64,000 nucleotides of DNA, from positions 76,427,004 to 76,491,003 of the forward strand of contig NC_090280.1 of the NCBI RefSeq assembly GCF_037392515.1, written 5' to 3'. Positions 44,031-55,472 of the stretch are shown piece after piece (positions within the stretch are counted from its first letter, which is position 1; each line of letters starts with the position of its first letter). A model generated the notes under the pieces. It saw only the letters and a program-made list of their open reading frames with translations. It had not been told where the DNA came from and made no database searches. The position numbers were made by a program, and so were the translations under genes. Source of the DNA: Haliotis asinina. Its lineage: Eukaryota; Mollusca; Gastropoda; Lepetellida; Haliotidae.

Positions 44031-47000
44031 GAGCAGTTTAGGTTAACATTAACGTGTTTCCACAACATTCAGAGACTATAGAAAAAAAAATCACATGTTA
44101 AAAAGCTTGCAAAAAGTTTATAAGTTTATTGTGCACAAAGTAAATGGCATTTCATGCAAAATGTTTTGTTGCATGTGTATTTACGGTTATAACGTTCTAA
44201 ATAACTTACATTTAATGCAATATCATGTTATGCAGTTACTTTTTTACGTCAGTATATTTGTTTGAGAAACGTTTTAACCTGGTGAAAATGATTAGTGGTG
44301 GATACTACAGTACTGATTCAGACCTATAAGTTGGAGAGGTGTAAATTCAATGTATCACAGAATTATGTACTATTCAAATATTCAAATACCGCGTTCTACG
44401 TTCCCTTTAATACCACTTGATTCCTATGCGAACATAAATTTCAAAATTTACATGCGTCTGCATGGACCATGATTGAAACACAACATAATTCAAAATAAAC
44501 ACATCACAATGAAATGGTAATATCATTTCATAGCATTGCACGATGTCGGCCGTATAGTAATAATATTTGATGGCATTGAACGACGTTGGGATATACTGAA
44601 GCTCATAAATTACGCACAAAGTATTGTATGATTTACGAGGACCTGTAGCGGGTTTAATGGAAAGTGGGATTGCTTGTATGTGATGTTAACGGTGGCGTGA
44701 CGACCCGGAGATCCTCAATAAGCGGCCACTTAAGAGCCGAGACGACAGTTGCGAGGCTGTTAGGGAGAAGCAATATGCCACTCAACTTTTCTTATGGGTA
44801 CTGTGATATCGTATTTTGTCAGGTCCAGTATCAGCTAAATTGTGAAAAAATAGTTTTAGGGCATAATTTGATAATACGGACATTTATATGAAAGTTATAT
44901 ACATGTTTTTAGTTTTGTTTTTTAATGTATACAACTAGACAAACAACTAGTCTCTGAAATGAAGTAGAAAAAAACTCATAGCAAACAATGAACTATCATG
45001 AAAAGGAACCCTGAAACGTTTCAGGAGCTGTGGAAATCTAGACTTACAGCAATTTCTAGACTTGCGTGGATATATTTGCTTTAGGATCTGCATGAAGGGC
45101 TAGTATACAACTAATCAAGTAATAAAGTTTACTTCATACTTCTTGTTCTTGTTGAAAAGGTGGAAAGAGTGTTGCTAAATACGGATGACATATCCACAGC
45201 AATTCTGAATCGTGTGTCTGAAGCTGAAATAAAGATTTGTGTAATTTGTACGGCCATAAACTATACAACGTAGTGCCTACGAATCAATTGTCCCACTAAT
45301 AATACCCCGCTTTAACGCCATTACTAATCAGTGAACTTCCTTGTGGGCTCACGGTCGCTGGATATCAATGACATCATACGCATGCCTTGGTTGTATAAAC
45401 CGAAGCTGAAACCGGTATGGTGCATGTTCGACTCGCTAGGCAATATTTGAGGACCTCTTAAATCCCAAGATTATCGTTACAAGCTTGTATTTACGCTCCT
45501 TCTCCCATGTTGTGTCTTGTGTAAACAAGTCACTCGTCACTCGATTCCTAAAGAGTCCGTTGTCAGAATGACCCGATACAAGAAGCAAATCAGTGCTAAA
45601 AAGTTCAAATGACTAGATGTCTTCAATGAGGTCCGCGCACGCCAGCCTCGTTTTTAAAAGCGAACTTAACTATTGAAAAAGCCAATCATAGACGAGAAAA
45701 GAATGGGTTGATTATCGTTTTCTCCGAGGTCCGCGCGATTGGATTTTCCTCTTAAATTATATTTCAACTTCATAATATTGATGAAGAAATGTAATCGCAT
45801 CTCCCACTTTCCAATCTTTTACAAGATTACATATCAATACATTGCCACTAAAAGCACACGAAAAGCTAATTTACCACGTTAATGGCCGAAGCGGTTTAAA
45901 GAGAACAATAAATATGCCATTTTTCTGATTGACGACTTCTATTTCTCAGACCAACATCGGAGGTGCCAGCACAAAAGTCCTCCGTATATTATCAACACTT
46001 GGATTTCAGACATGTGGTTTTTGTTCTGCCTTTTGTCTTTGCCTTTTGTTAGAATTGCCATTACGGGATTCATGGAAACATGACATTACGTGTCAAGAAG
46101 GGTGTTTGAACACTTAGCAACGGCTGATGTAACAACAAAACAATAACGAAAAATTGAATGGTAGAAGACCTTGAGAAACAACCCCACATGGATCAACATT
46201 GGTTGAAGAGTTTTGCCTCTCATCTAAATATTTACGGCCTACAATTCATTTTATAATGTTAAGCGAAACAGATTAACACACAGTTGTGATTCGAAAGAAT
46301 TAAATGTTCTTCTGTTTTAAGTAGCGTATGCACTACCTAATCCCAGGTCGTGGTGCTATAAACATTATTTTTCATAAATTGATCTTAGCGCAATGACAAT
46401 CATAAACCCAAGAGTATGTTCAACAGTGGGAGTTAGAGTAATCACGTTACTAAGATGTCACTTATGTCTTTCAGTCCCCTAGGTGTTACCATGCCATCAA
46501 ACACTGTACCAAACCAACAATACAGCAAAGCCATTCATTTCCATCTCATTGGCCTGCAACGTTCCTCACGACGATTCAGTTGAGTTGTTCCTCTAATAAA
46601 TAACATGACACACTCGTCCATACAAGTCTGCGTGCACAATACCTCTTGCAGAGCCTATTTTGAGAGACAGACCCCAGAACACATTAAAAACTCTCACCAT
46701 TGTGAAGCTGATAGCGGGAAAGCTATGTACCCCATTGTGTCATGTTGTGAGGCCTTGTGTGAAATCTAATAAACATATAACGTTATGTGTCAGACATCAT
46801 TGACACTTAACCTCTCTTGATTCCTTCAAAGTCTAAGAAAGACGGGTCGCGTGGGTATGTTGCGTGTTTGAAGTGCTTCAGTATATGCCAAAGCTTCAAG
46901 CTGATGTTGTCTGTTTTATAGTTCCTGGCCTATAATATGTTTTTTGTTCATCTTACTGTAATGCTGAATGAAAATCTTCTTCGTGTTCCCAATCCCCCAC

Positions 47001-47149
47001 CTCACTGAGGTTCCTTTTCAGTATATTGGAACTACATAGTTCTATTAAAGTTAGATATTCTATGAGACTAGGCGTTAGTTTGATTTCGGTCTCCTCGGTC
47101 GCGTGATAGAAGATGACGCCATTATAGTGATTCCGACGCGACCATGGGG

Positions 47150-47300
47150 AGGTGGGGTGGCCCAGTGGTCAAAGCGTTCGCCAGTCACGCCGAAGACCTG
47201 TGTTTGATTCCCCACATGGTCGCAATGTGATTCCTAGTGTCTCCGGCGTGATGTTGCTAGATTAAACCTAAAGACGACATAAAAACACACCCATTCACTG
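47150..47300 (+). mobile_element. tRNA-headed SINE (family A)
   Basis: GGTGGGGTGGCCCAGTGGTC, AAAGCGTTCGCCAGTCACGC, CGAAGACCTGTGTTTGATTC, CCCACATGGTCGCAATGTG, then a body lacking about 15 bases (ATTCCTAGTGTCTCCGGCGT GATGTTGCTAG) and an altered tail. Confidence 0.85.
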
Positions 47301-47391
47301 AGCGGGGTGTCCAAGTCGTACTGTGGTGTGATATCTTAGTGGTAGTGGTACTATAAAACCGGCACTGTCGCAGTAGGTACATTATTCTTGA

Positions 47392-47534
47392 GTGAGGAAG
47401 TGAGTTTAATTTTATGTAGTTTTTAGCAATATTATGGCGGTGTACATTAGAAATAGACCCCACACATTGTATCGAACGCGGGTTTTCAACGTGACAAGCG
47501 AACGCTTTAACCACTAGGCTACGCCACAGCTCCA
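47392..47534 (-). mobile_element. tRNA-headed SINE (family A), inverted relative to its neighbour
   Basis: Minus copy: tail GTGAGGAAGTGAGTTTAATT TTATGTAG, body AGCAATATTATGGCGGTGTA, B box GTATCGAACGCGGGTTTTCA, head GCGAACGCTTTAACCACTAG GCTACGCCAC. With the copy at 47150 it forms an inverted pair about 90 bp apart. Confidence 0.85.
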
Positions 47535-48132
47535 CTTTATTCTTGAACACGGCGAATAATCCTACTTCGTGTCCCTACACGTTGGTGGCAAAAATACATT
47601 CGATATATATCGATTACCATCATTGTTTCCACTTGCGTAATTATAACAATGATCTGTTTCCAACTATTACATAAATACCCCTCAGAATAAATACAGATCG
47701 ATACCCGATCACTTGATCGATACAGTATTTACGCACCGAAAGCCGCCAAAGGAAATTTAATCTCAGAATCAGCGTCAACGGAACAACTGAATGATTTATT
47801 TAAATTTCCGAATGATTTATATATATTTCAAACATGAAATGGTGGGCTATCTATCAAAGCTGTCATGTCTGCCTGTATAGTCGAGTGTAAGGAAATCTTC
47901 ACTCAAATCTACATAATGTTGTTTGTCAATTGCCGGAGCTCGGTTTTACAACATTACAACAACAGCTGAGAATGATCAATAGATCTCAGTAATATGAGAA
48001 TAATCGATACATTGACCATAACAGTCGAGGACTTTTGATTATATACGAATTTTTCTTGACTGGGCAGAGCTGAGATTGATAACTAAAACGATTCCTAGGT
48101 TTGAAGATATGATATTGCGTCCATAAATCAGT

Positions 48133-48660
48133 GAGGTAAAGTGTGAGTGTGGTATAACGGTGCATTCAACAGTGGTACAGTTATATCAGGTGTCCTATGT
48201 GGTTAAGTGTGAGTGTGGTATAACGGTGCATTCAACAGTGATACAGTTATATCAGGTGTCCTATGTGGTTAAGTGTGAGTGTGGTATAACGGTGCATTCA
48301 ACAGTGGTACAGTTATATCAGGTGTCCTATGTGGTTAAGTGTGAGTGTGGTATAACGGTGCATTCAACAGTGGTACAGTTATATCAGGTGTCCTATGTGG
48401 TAAAGTGCGCGCGTGGGATAACGCTGTTTTCAATAGAGCTACCTTTTTATCAAGTGTCCTATGTGGTTAAGTGCGAGTGTGGTATAACGGTGCATTCAAC
48501 AGTGGTACAGTTATATCAGGTGTCCTATGTGGTAAAGTGCGCGCGTGGAATAACGCTGTTTTCAATAGAGCTACCTTTTTATCAAGTGTCCAATGTGGTT
48601 AAGTGTGAGTGTGGCATAACGGTGCATTCAACAGTGGTACTGTTATATCAGGTGTCCATT
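48133..48660 (+). repeat. 66-bp tandem repeat with an open 22-residue-period frame
   Basis: Eight copies of a 66-bp unit (GTGCATTCAACAGTGGTACA GTTATATCAGGTGTCCTATG TGGTTAAGTGTGAGTGTGGT ATAACG). Because 66 is divisible by three, the plus frame 48160-48753 stays open and reads HSTVVQLYQVSYVVKCECGI TV repeatedly. Two units (near 48412 and 48538) are a distinct variant (GCGCGCGTGGGATAACGCTG), so a pair of units was copied together. No ATG context, splice signals or homologous domain argue for translation; I read it as non-coding. Confidence 0.85.
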
Positions 48661-48794
48661 GAGATGAAGTTTATTATTTTGTTATGTATTTCTTTTTTAA
48701 AAAATCAGTTAAATCAGATGAACATAATATATTTTGCCAGCTCCCAACACTGACTGGCTACAATCCAAATCTCTTGATCCTCATATCAAATATA

Positions 48795-50406
48795 CACCTG
48801 GAAATTAATCAAGCAACACCCCAATTTTTTCTATTGGAGCAACTTTGAAGTGTTCTGACAATCAAAATATGCCGGGTTGATATAGTTTGACACTTTTTTA
48901 TTCAACAGACGATCTCTGACAAACAACTTAAAGGGAAAAAGTATCAAGACTTTGCTTTATTGCAACGAAATCCAAATTGTTAAAACTGTCTTAAATTCAT
49001 GAAAAAATGGACACAATTTACTATTCATCCACAGACGTTGTTGTCAGGTGTATTAACACAAATGTCACATGGAAAGAAAGAACAGTCATCTGAGAGTCTG
49101 CACACCGACTTTCATCAATATCTAGTGTGTCCTCCCTGCGCACGCACCACCGATTCCAGACGCCTCCTCATTCCTTGGATGAGTCTCCGGATCTGATTCT
49201 GGGGGATCCTGTTCCACTCCTCATGCAGGGCAGCCGTCAATTCGTTGAGATTATGGACTGGTGGGTCTCTCTGCCTCACACGACGGCCAATAAAGTCCCA
49301 CAAATGTTCAATGGGGTTGAGGTCAGGGCTCATGGCAGGCCATGGAATTCTGTCAATTGCATTTTGCCGCAAAAAATCATTTACAGCATGCGCCCTGTGA
49401 GGTCTAGCATTGTCGTCCATAAATATGGGTCTCGTTGCCAGAGGATGGTTCTCAAAATGAGGTACCACAGCCCTGTCAAGAACCTCCTGTTGGTAACGAA
49501 CACCGTTAAGGTTGCCACGGATGGTAATGATATCCAACTTGCAGTTCATGGAAATGCACCCCCATACCATAACGGAACCTCCCCCAAAGGCCACAGTCTC
49601 CTGGATGTTCCGTGGAGCCATTGCTGTGTTCCTCTGCCTCCAGACCCGAGTACGACCGTCCACCATGTGCAGCAAGAACCGGCTCTCATCTGAGAAATGG
49701 ACCTTCCTCCAAGAGGCAATGTTCCAGTGCAAACGGTCATTACACCAGGCCAGTCGGGCTGCCTTATGGGCTGGAGACAGTCTGGGTCGCTTGATTGGCC
49801 TCCTTGCCCGGTATCCTGCAGCTTTCAGACGATTCCGAACAGTCCTGTTCGAGATGGGTCTCCCTGGAAGCCACTCCTGTCTCAACCGAGAGCTCGAGTC
49901 GAAGGACCTGCGCCGTACAAGTCTCAGTAAAGCTCTGTCCTCCCGGACTGTGGTCTTCCTGGGTCTTCCTGGTCTAGGCAGGTCTTTAACTTCATTAGTG
50001 GCCCGGTATTTTTTCAAAAGTTTTGAAATTATGGAATGATGTCGTCCGATTTGAGTCCCGATTTGTCTTAGAGACATACCAGCATTCCTCATGCCGATTA
50101 TTTGCCAACGAGTGGCCTCTGATAATTTCCTACGTGCCATGACATTGAAATGAATGAAAAACCGAATGCAATCGACAACCTGCGCTTGTAAACACCCCAG
50201 GGAAAAAGTGCATTTTTCGAAAGTTGAGGTTAAAGCAATGCACGTGCGCTGTGCAAGCTTCACGCGCGTCATATCAACCCATGAAAAGCTCATGCTGTAT
50301 GTCAATACATCAAAATTGAATAATCAATCATCAAAATTACTTCGTTAATCTTTGTTAAGTTTTTATGTGTCTTTGAATTTGGTGTTGCCTAATTAATTTC
50401 CATATG
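48795..50406 (-). mobile_element. Whole Tc1-type DNA transposon (1612 bp)
   Basis: The left end CACCTGGAAATTAATCAAGC and the right end, read inverted, CATATGGAAATTAATTAGGC are about 30-bp terminal inverted repeats, both continuing with AACACC. TA dinucleotides flank both ends (48793-48794 and 50407-50408), the Tc1/mariner target duplication. The length matches the family norm of 1.3-1.7 kb. One open transposase gene lies inside. There is no internal insertion. It looks young and possibly still mobile. Confidence 0.93.
49115..50140 (-). CDS. Tc1-family DD34E transposase (341 aa)
   Basis: The likely start is the ATG at 50140 (MARRKLSEATRWQIIGMRNA). The frame is open for another 55 codons upstream to an ATG at 50305, but that part has no family resemblance. 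The order is an N-terminal paired-like helix-turn-helix (LRQIGTQIGRHHSIISKLLK), a GRPRKTT AT-hook-like linker, a second helix-turn-helix (ISNRTVRNRLKAAGY), and the catalytic domain with D151 (HFSDESRF), D243 (MDDNARPHRA) and E278 (SPDLNPIEHLWD). Exactly 34 residues separate the second Asp and the Glu, hence DD34E. The glycine-rich GGGSVMVWGCIS block is intact. Length and motifs are those of an active enzyme acting in the nucleus on its own terminal repeats. Confidence 0.93.
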   Translation of the reverse strand: MARRKLSEATRWQIIGMRNAGMSLRQIGTQIGRHHSIISKLLKKYRATNEVKDLPRPGRPRKTTVREDRALLRLVRRRSFDSSSRLRQEWLPGRPISNRTVRNRLKAAGYRARRPIKRPRLSPAHKAARLAWCNDRLHWNIASWRKVHFSDESRFLLHMVDGRTRVWRQRNTAMAPRNIQETVAFGGGSVMVWGCISMNCKLDIITIRGNLNGVRYQQEVLDRAVVPHFENHPLATRPIFMDDNARPHRAHAVNDFLRQNAIDRIPWPAMSPDLNPIEHLWDFIGRRVRQRDPPVHNLNELTAALHEEWNRIPQNQIRRLIQGMRRRLESVVRAQGGHTRY

Positions 50407-50852
50407 TATATATTACTCAAAAGGACTTGGACCACTATAAATAGGAAATGGTCAGATCGTATAACGGACATGTTCGAGTGAGCTACCTGATCTCCAATAC
50501 AACAATGTACGCTAAAGGACTCTCATCCACTCCCCGATAAGCAATATTCAGCTGGTCGTATGAACGATAGTGATTTACACAGCTATAATGTCCCCCGGGC
50601 TGGTGACAAGACGGGCACCTGCCTACATAGACACTTGCCTTGTATACACGCCAGCTGGGATTAACTGATATGTATTTATGTGACTGCAGTGTGTTATATC
50701 TCCTATATCCAACACAGATGGTTTTAAGATACTGGATGATTGTTTATGTTCAGATGCCTCATGAGTTTTATTTGTTTGTTGTTGGTTTTCTTGTTTATCT
50801 GTTTCACGCAACTAGCATTTTATTACAGCTGTATGAAAACAGTCTGACGCAA

Positions 50853-50950
50853 ACGAGTGATTGACATCATGAGCATCGGTCTATGCAGTTGGGACACCAA
50901 AGCATGTATCAACCACGTCAACGAGCCTGACCACCCGATTCCATTACTAC
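50853..50950 (-). mobile_element. Family-B SINE fragment
   Basis: GATTGACATCATGAGCATCG, GTCTATGCAGTTGGGACACC, GTATCAACCACGTCAACGAG and CCTGACCACCCGATTCCATT match the core of the family-B SINE in minus orientation. Both the tail and the head are missing. Confidence 0.75.
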
Positions 50951-51044
50951 GTTATACGTAACTGGTATAATGGGCACATTGGCTGTCTAGAGTGAGCCAT
51001 GTTTACGTCTATGTCAGCAAGAATGGGCGAGTTGGTGCCGTCGC

Positions 51045-51185
51045 CAGATGTTTAACACGCCGGAGACACCCACGTTCACGTGTCGACATAGAAAGAAGCA
51101 CAATCAGGACGTCTCGGGATTCGAACCTACGAGCATAGGTTTCTAGCGAGCCAAAGGGACGCAACTCTTAACAAGCAAGAAGACC
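51045..51185 (-). mobile_element. Possible tRNA-derived SINE remnant of another type
   Basis: On the minus strand AGGTTCGAATCCCGAGACGT is a clear B-box form, preceded by AGTTGCGTCCCTTTGGCTCG CTAGAAACC, which fits a decayed tRNA-like 5' half. The downstream CACGTGAACGTGGGTGTCTC CGGCGTGTTAAAC is reminiscent of the family-A body. I cannot place it more precisely. Confidence 0.35.
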
Positions 51186-51997
51186 AAGGTGAACAAAGTA
51201 CGGGCTTTACTCACTGAGCAGAAAGGTCTCTTGTATGAAAGTTTAAACTACTTAGCTTCTCTACATCAAGTACAGGTCATACAAACATTACGAGTATGCC
51301 CATACTTGTAATTCGCTTTGTCCATTTCTTTCACGTTGCGAACAGACCCCAGGGCCCTCAGGGGGGTTTAGCAACCAACAGTAAGTGGGCATAAGTGTTA
51401 CTGGTGGTAAATGCTAGTTAATCACCTTACCTACGGAACCACATGAAACCTTTGTTGTTTCCCGTCGCCATATCAGACTTGAAAAATATTGCAAATCCAT
51501 GCTGAAATATAACCCGTTCCAAGGCTGCAGTTCTTAATGCAACACTCCGTGGTGACCGGCGGATCACAATTCAATTTCTCAAATGGACAACACAAAGGTG
51601 TTCTACTTATCTTTATAAACAATCGACAATTTGTAAAATCGTGAATTTAATTTCAAGAAAATGGAAACTGATATAGTAATAGAATTCCATGGATTATTGT
51701 CTGTTTTTAAGTAATTAGAAAAAATAACCAATTTTCTGTGGGTGGACTAGGGTCACGTGACTAAACGGAAGTCATGACTACATTTTAGATATAGCCAAGT
51801 CGGCGGTGTAGTCAACTGATCAGCAATATATTCACCATAGAAACAAGAATTACCACTCGTGATTAACATCATGATTATATTATTAACAGTTATGCTAATC
51901 CGACCTAAAGTATTTACAAAGGAGTCATATGTTTCAGTACGAACAGATTAGCCTGCTGACCCCTCTGGTTCAGTTTAATCAATAAGTCACTTATACG

Positions 51998-52374
51998 TTC
52001 TAAGCCTATATAACTTCTAGACTGGTGACACCAGCTAATCTTAGGAGTGTAGTTGGACAGTGGTCTTCATCAGCATGTCCAGTTATTTTACTAAAATACA
52101 TCAACTAGTTCGAAAGCAACAGGTCCATGAAGCATACTAGGGTATACACACGAGTACAGCAGATTTGAGCTCGTCATTACCGGCATGTGTGTTTTCCACT
52201 GAAGTGTTCCTTCAGTTTTGGAAATAGGTGAAAGTAGCTTGAGGCTAGGTCAGGTGAATATGAAGGATGAGGAAGTTCTTCGAAGCCACATTCATATACC
52301 GATGAAGAACACTGTCGAACAACACTTCTAAGATTAGTTGGTGTCACCAGTTTAGAAGTTACGTAGGCTTAAAA
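51998..52374. mobile_element. Foldback MITE with 74-bp inverted ends (family 2)
   Basis: The left arm 51998-52071 (GTTCTAAGCCTATATAACTT … GTGGTCTTCATC) and right arm 52301-52374 (GATGAAGAACACTG … AGTTACGTAGGCTTAAAAC) are inverted copies with about nine differences in 74 positions. Between them are 229 bp of non-coding DNA. No target duplication could be fixed. It lies only about 60 bp from the hairpin MITE at 52438. Confidence 0.88.
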
Positions 52375-52437
52375 CTTCTTGGCCAGCCCTCCCGCATGCA
52401 AATGCATATCACGCACGCATATCGGTATTTAAGTCCT

Positions 52438-52586
52438 GGGGCCCGTTTCACAAAACTCTCGTAGCCTAAGATCTCGTAAGTTTTCTCGTAGCCATTGTGC
52501 CTCCTATACTGTAGCATAGGAGATGCGAATGCTACGAGAAAAGTTACGAGATCTTAGGCTTACGAGAGTTTTGTGAAACGGGGCCC
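52438..52586. mobile_element. Hairpin MITE (family 3), almost a perfect palindrome
   Basis: GGGCCCGTTTCACAAAACTC TCGTAGCCTAAGATCTCGTA AGTTTTCTCGTAGC on the left pairs with GCTACGAGAAAAGTTACGAG ATCTTAGGCTTACGAGAGTT TTGTGAAACGGGGCCC on the right, leaving a loop of about 32 bp that itself contains the inverted pair CTCCTATAC and GCATAGGAG. The flanks may carry a 4-bp duplication CCTG. Elements of this form (GTTTCACAAA…CTCGTA…) are widespread in marine invertebrates as far as I recall. It seems to be related to the 53-bp satellite at 36.5 kb. Confidence 0.92.
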
Positions 52587-53055
52587 TGTTTTGTAAAACT
52601 TCAGTTGAGTTATCCTACCATATTCCGCGGCGGCGACCATCCTTGGGGTTTTCGCCCATAGTTTGGCCACAAGTTGGTATAAACGAAGTCCACGATATAC
52701 TGTCCAGCAAAAACTACATGCACGGACTCAGTAAAATACACAATATTTTAGGAAAGACTTGTATAATTTAAACAGATTTGATTCAGATACTATCTTAAAT
52801 GTTTTCACTTCATTTGTAGGAAGAAGTTGTTTGAATGGGGTTGCTACCAGTTGGACATGCAGGACACGTTGCCACCTGGTGTGGTAAACAGAATTTGTGT
52901 CTGAGGATAACCAAGACTAGGTTTTCTTATGCACTAATGATCTGTATTTGAAAGACAAGGTAAATAATCGTCGGAAGGTTTCAAATGATGTATAGTACAT
53001 TGGAAATATATAAAATAGCATCTGACCTCTGAAATGAAGATACGCTACTGTGACA

Positions 53056-53156
53056 GAGTGAGTGAATATTGGCATACGCCGCATTTTAGTAACAATCCAG
53101 CAATATCACGGGGGGCGGCAGACGTGGGCTTAACTCATTGTACCCATGTGGGGAGT
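53056..53156 (-). mobile_element. tRNA-headed SINE (family A), head missing
   Basis: The tail GAGTGAGTGAATATTGGCAT ACGCCGCATTTTAG, the body CAATCCAGCAATATCACGGG and the GGGCTTAACTCATTGTACCC ATGTGGGGAG junction are in minus orientation. The tRNA-like part does not follow. Confidence 0.8.
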
Positions 53157-53904
53157 TAAACAATACACAAACTGGAGTAAAACAATGCACGTACCCATTT
53201 CCCCTGCCCCCACACGTTCTTTCTCCCTACTTTCTCATGTAAACAACTCGGTGTCTCGTTGCCACCATAACACAAAGCGGACACAAATAAATCCACGTGA
53301 TATTGACGATTGTATTAAGCCGTTTGTCAAGTCAATAGCAGCTCCAGGCTACTTTCTCTGCGGTTGTATTTTGGCGATAGCGACCAAGTTTAAGCCCGAA
53401 CTAGATTGATCCCATTTGACACAAGGAAAGTAGATAAAGGCACCATATTATCTACTCGCCTCGTAGGCGTACACTGCCATTGTTATGTTCGTGTGTACCT
53501 GAAGGGATATTATCAAGGAAGCTATCACCGTGATGAAAGTCGAACCATTACTAACAGAACGACATTTAATACATAAAATTGATCGCTATCGCCCAAAGAC
53601 AACAATAGCGAATCCCGAAAGGAAACGTGATAGTGTTGACTTTCAAGACAGTTTACAGAACATAATATTGACTTTTACATGGAAACGCTGCCGTCTGTAA
53701 ATTTGTACCCATAAAAGACTCAGTAGCCTTTTTCATATTGGTATGCACTTATTTTAGTATAAAGTTATGGTGAAAGCACACTGGTTTCGCTATACGTGTC
53801 TGTCTTTTCCAGTGACACATCTTATATATTTTATTCATCACCATAAAGACCTAGATTATAGGGATATACAAGTGGGACTGAGGATTGGTTTACTCCAGTC
53901 TGAA

Positions 53905-53972
53905 CAATACCACGACGAGCATCATATTTGGGCTTCACACATTCTATCCATATGGAGAATCGAACCTGGAGA
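53905..53972 (-). mobile_element. Decayed family-A SINE body
   Basis: ACAATACCACGACGAGCATC, GGGCTTCACACATTCTATCC and ATATGGAGAATCGAACCTGG correspond in order to the body and B-box part of the family-A SINE, with many differences. Confidence 0.4.
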
Positions 53973-54117
53973 GACCTACGGAAGACATAAGTTTTAGGCT
54001 ATTCCATTGCCCCTTACTAGGAAGAATGTGGTTTCATATATATTATCACTTTTGTTTCGTTTGTATTCTTTTGATGTTCATGGCGTCATATATAAAATAT
54101 GTTTGTTTCTTTGTTGT

Positions 54118-54300
54118 TTGCAATATTCTACGTATATGGGTGCGGTCTGTACATAATCCAGTCTTGACCAGACAATCCAGTGATCAACAGCATGAGAAGC
54201 CGTACGATGACGTGTCAATCAAATCAGTGGGCCATACGATCCCGTTGATCGCCCTCTAAGACAAACATGGTTCCTGAAAACCAATTCTAACCTGGGTATT
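54118..54300 (-). mobile_element. Family-B SINE, tail missing
   Basis: TTGCAATATTCTACGTATAT GGGTGCGGTCTGTACATAAT, CCAGACAATCCAGTGATCAA CAGCATGAG, then a deletion, then GTCAATCAAATCAGTGGGCC and ATCCCGTTGATCGCCCTCTA up to CCAATTCTAACCTGGG. The ACTC tail is absent. Confidence 0.8.
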
Positions 54301-55220
54301 CGGGGATATGGATGACTAGGTTTGCACGGATACATACAATTCATTATTTAAAATTGTCCGTTTTACAGGGTATTAATTCATTTACAGCTTTATATTGATT
54401 TTTAAAATAAACCTGAACAAGGCAACCAACGCGTTGACGCTTTATCATCCTTAATTTGGTCCTGTTGATCGATGGTGGGGAAAGATCAGATGCGACAAAA
54501 ATCAATCAGTTGTCATTGATCTTGCCACCGATTAAAGCGCTCTCTCGCTTGATACCACACATTTACTTCCGGTATGGCATTGTTTAAATGGCGTTGCTTG
54601 GTTACCTAATAACATTGTAATGAACGCCGGGAAAGTCATGATATCTCTGCAATTACGCGTGAAAGCGATAAATTTATCATTAATAGTTAAAAGACGGGCA
54701 TATCACATTTTGTGCAAAACTGTCTCTGGTTGACCGTGTCCGGGAATAAGAGAGAGTATGCTTGCCCGGCTTTTATTGAAAAACATGGCAAGAGCCAGAC
54801 AATACCGAAAGCGGTTATTGAGTTGTGACATGGCCGTGGCTCTATTACCGTACAGTGGGTTTATATTGTCGCACTGAGTCAATAAATCGACATCAATGAT
54901 CTCGGGGTAATCTTGAAGGAAGGGCAGGCAATAAGGTTAGTACCAGCTGGCTGGGCTCTGTGTTCAGCACTGTTCGTCCTTCTAAATCTGTGATCATTCC
55001 TGAACTATACTGACAATATACATGCACAGGTTACACACAGGGAATCGCTGAACCGTCGTCACAGGTTTGTAAGGCTGGGGTTTATTGTCGTCAATATTTC
55101 AAGAATGTCATTCGAATTGTTTGAAGCAGGTTGATAATATAATGCTGTGCGTTTCCCTTATGAAAGACTAACACCTGAATGGATTCTAACCCTGTTTTCA
55201 TCCAACACGCATGGGCAGTC

Positions 55221-55290
55221 GTGAGTGAGAGGGTGAGTTTAGGTTTACACCGATTTTAGCAATATCACGGCGGGGGACACCAGAAATGTC
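55221..55290 (-). mobile_element. tRNA-headed SINE (family A) tail and body fragment
   Basis: GTGAGTGAGAGGGTGAGTTT AGGTTTACACCGATTTTAGC AATATCACGGCGGGGGACAC CAGAAATGTC is the tail and first half of the body in minus orientation. It breaks off there. Confidence 0.8.
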
Positions 55291-55472
55291 AAGCGGGTAA
55301 GAACTGTCGGCTAGGCTAAAGGTTAAAGCATTTAATTGCCTCACCGATGACCGGGTTCAAGTCCCTCTCTATGGGAACAAGTGTGGCTAGCAATAATGCC
55401 GTGTCTCTGTCTATATGCCTGGTATATTTGACTGGGAAAGGTTCGCCCAATAGTTTCGTTTCGAATAAATAA

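Larger units (their letters stand above)
44031..48130. other. Intergenic DNA with two SINEs and no supported gene
   Basis: Apart from the family-A SINE pair at 47150-47534, this stretch is AT-rich and without recognisable protein sequence. The plus frame at 45929-46117 and the minus frame at 44407-44619 are short and not recognised. Confidence 0.4.
50409..51990. other. Intergenic DNA with SINE pieces and no supported gene
   Basis: It contains a family-B SINE fragment (50853-50950) and a tRNA-like SINE remnant (51045-51185). The rest is unremarkable AT-rich sequence; the short frames at 50623-50864 overlap on opposite strands. Confidence 0.4.

Noticed and set aside
49127-50039. Plus-strand frames of 175-188 residues over the transposon
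   Set aside because: They are antisense shadows of the transposase gene, whose motifs are clear on the minus strand.
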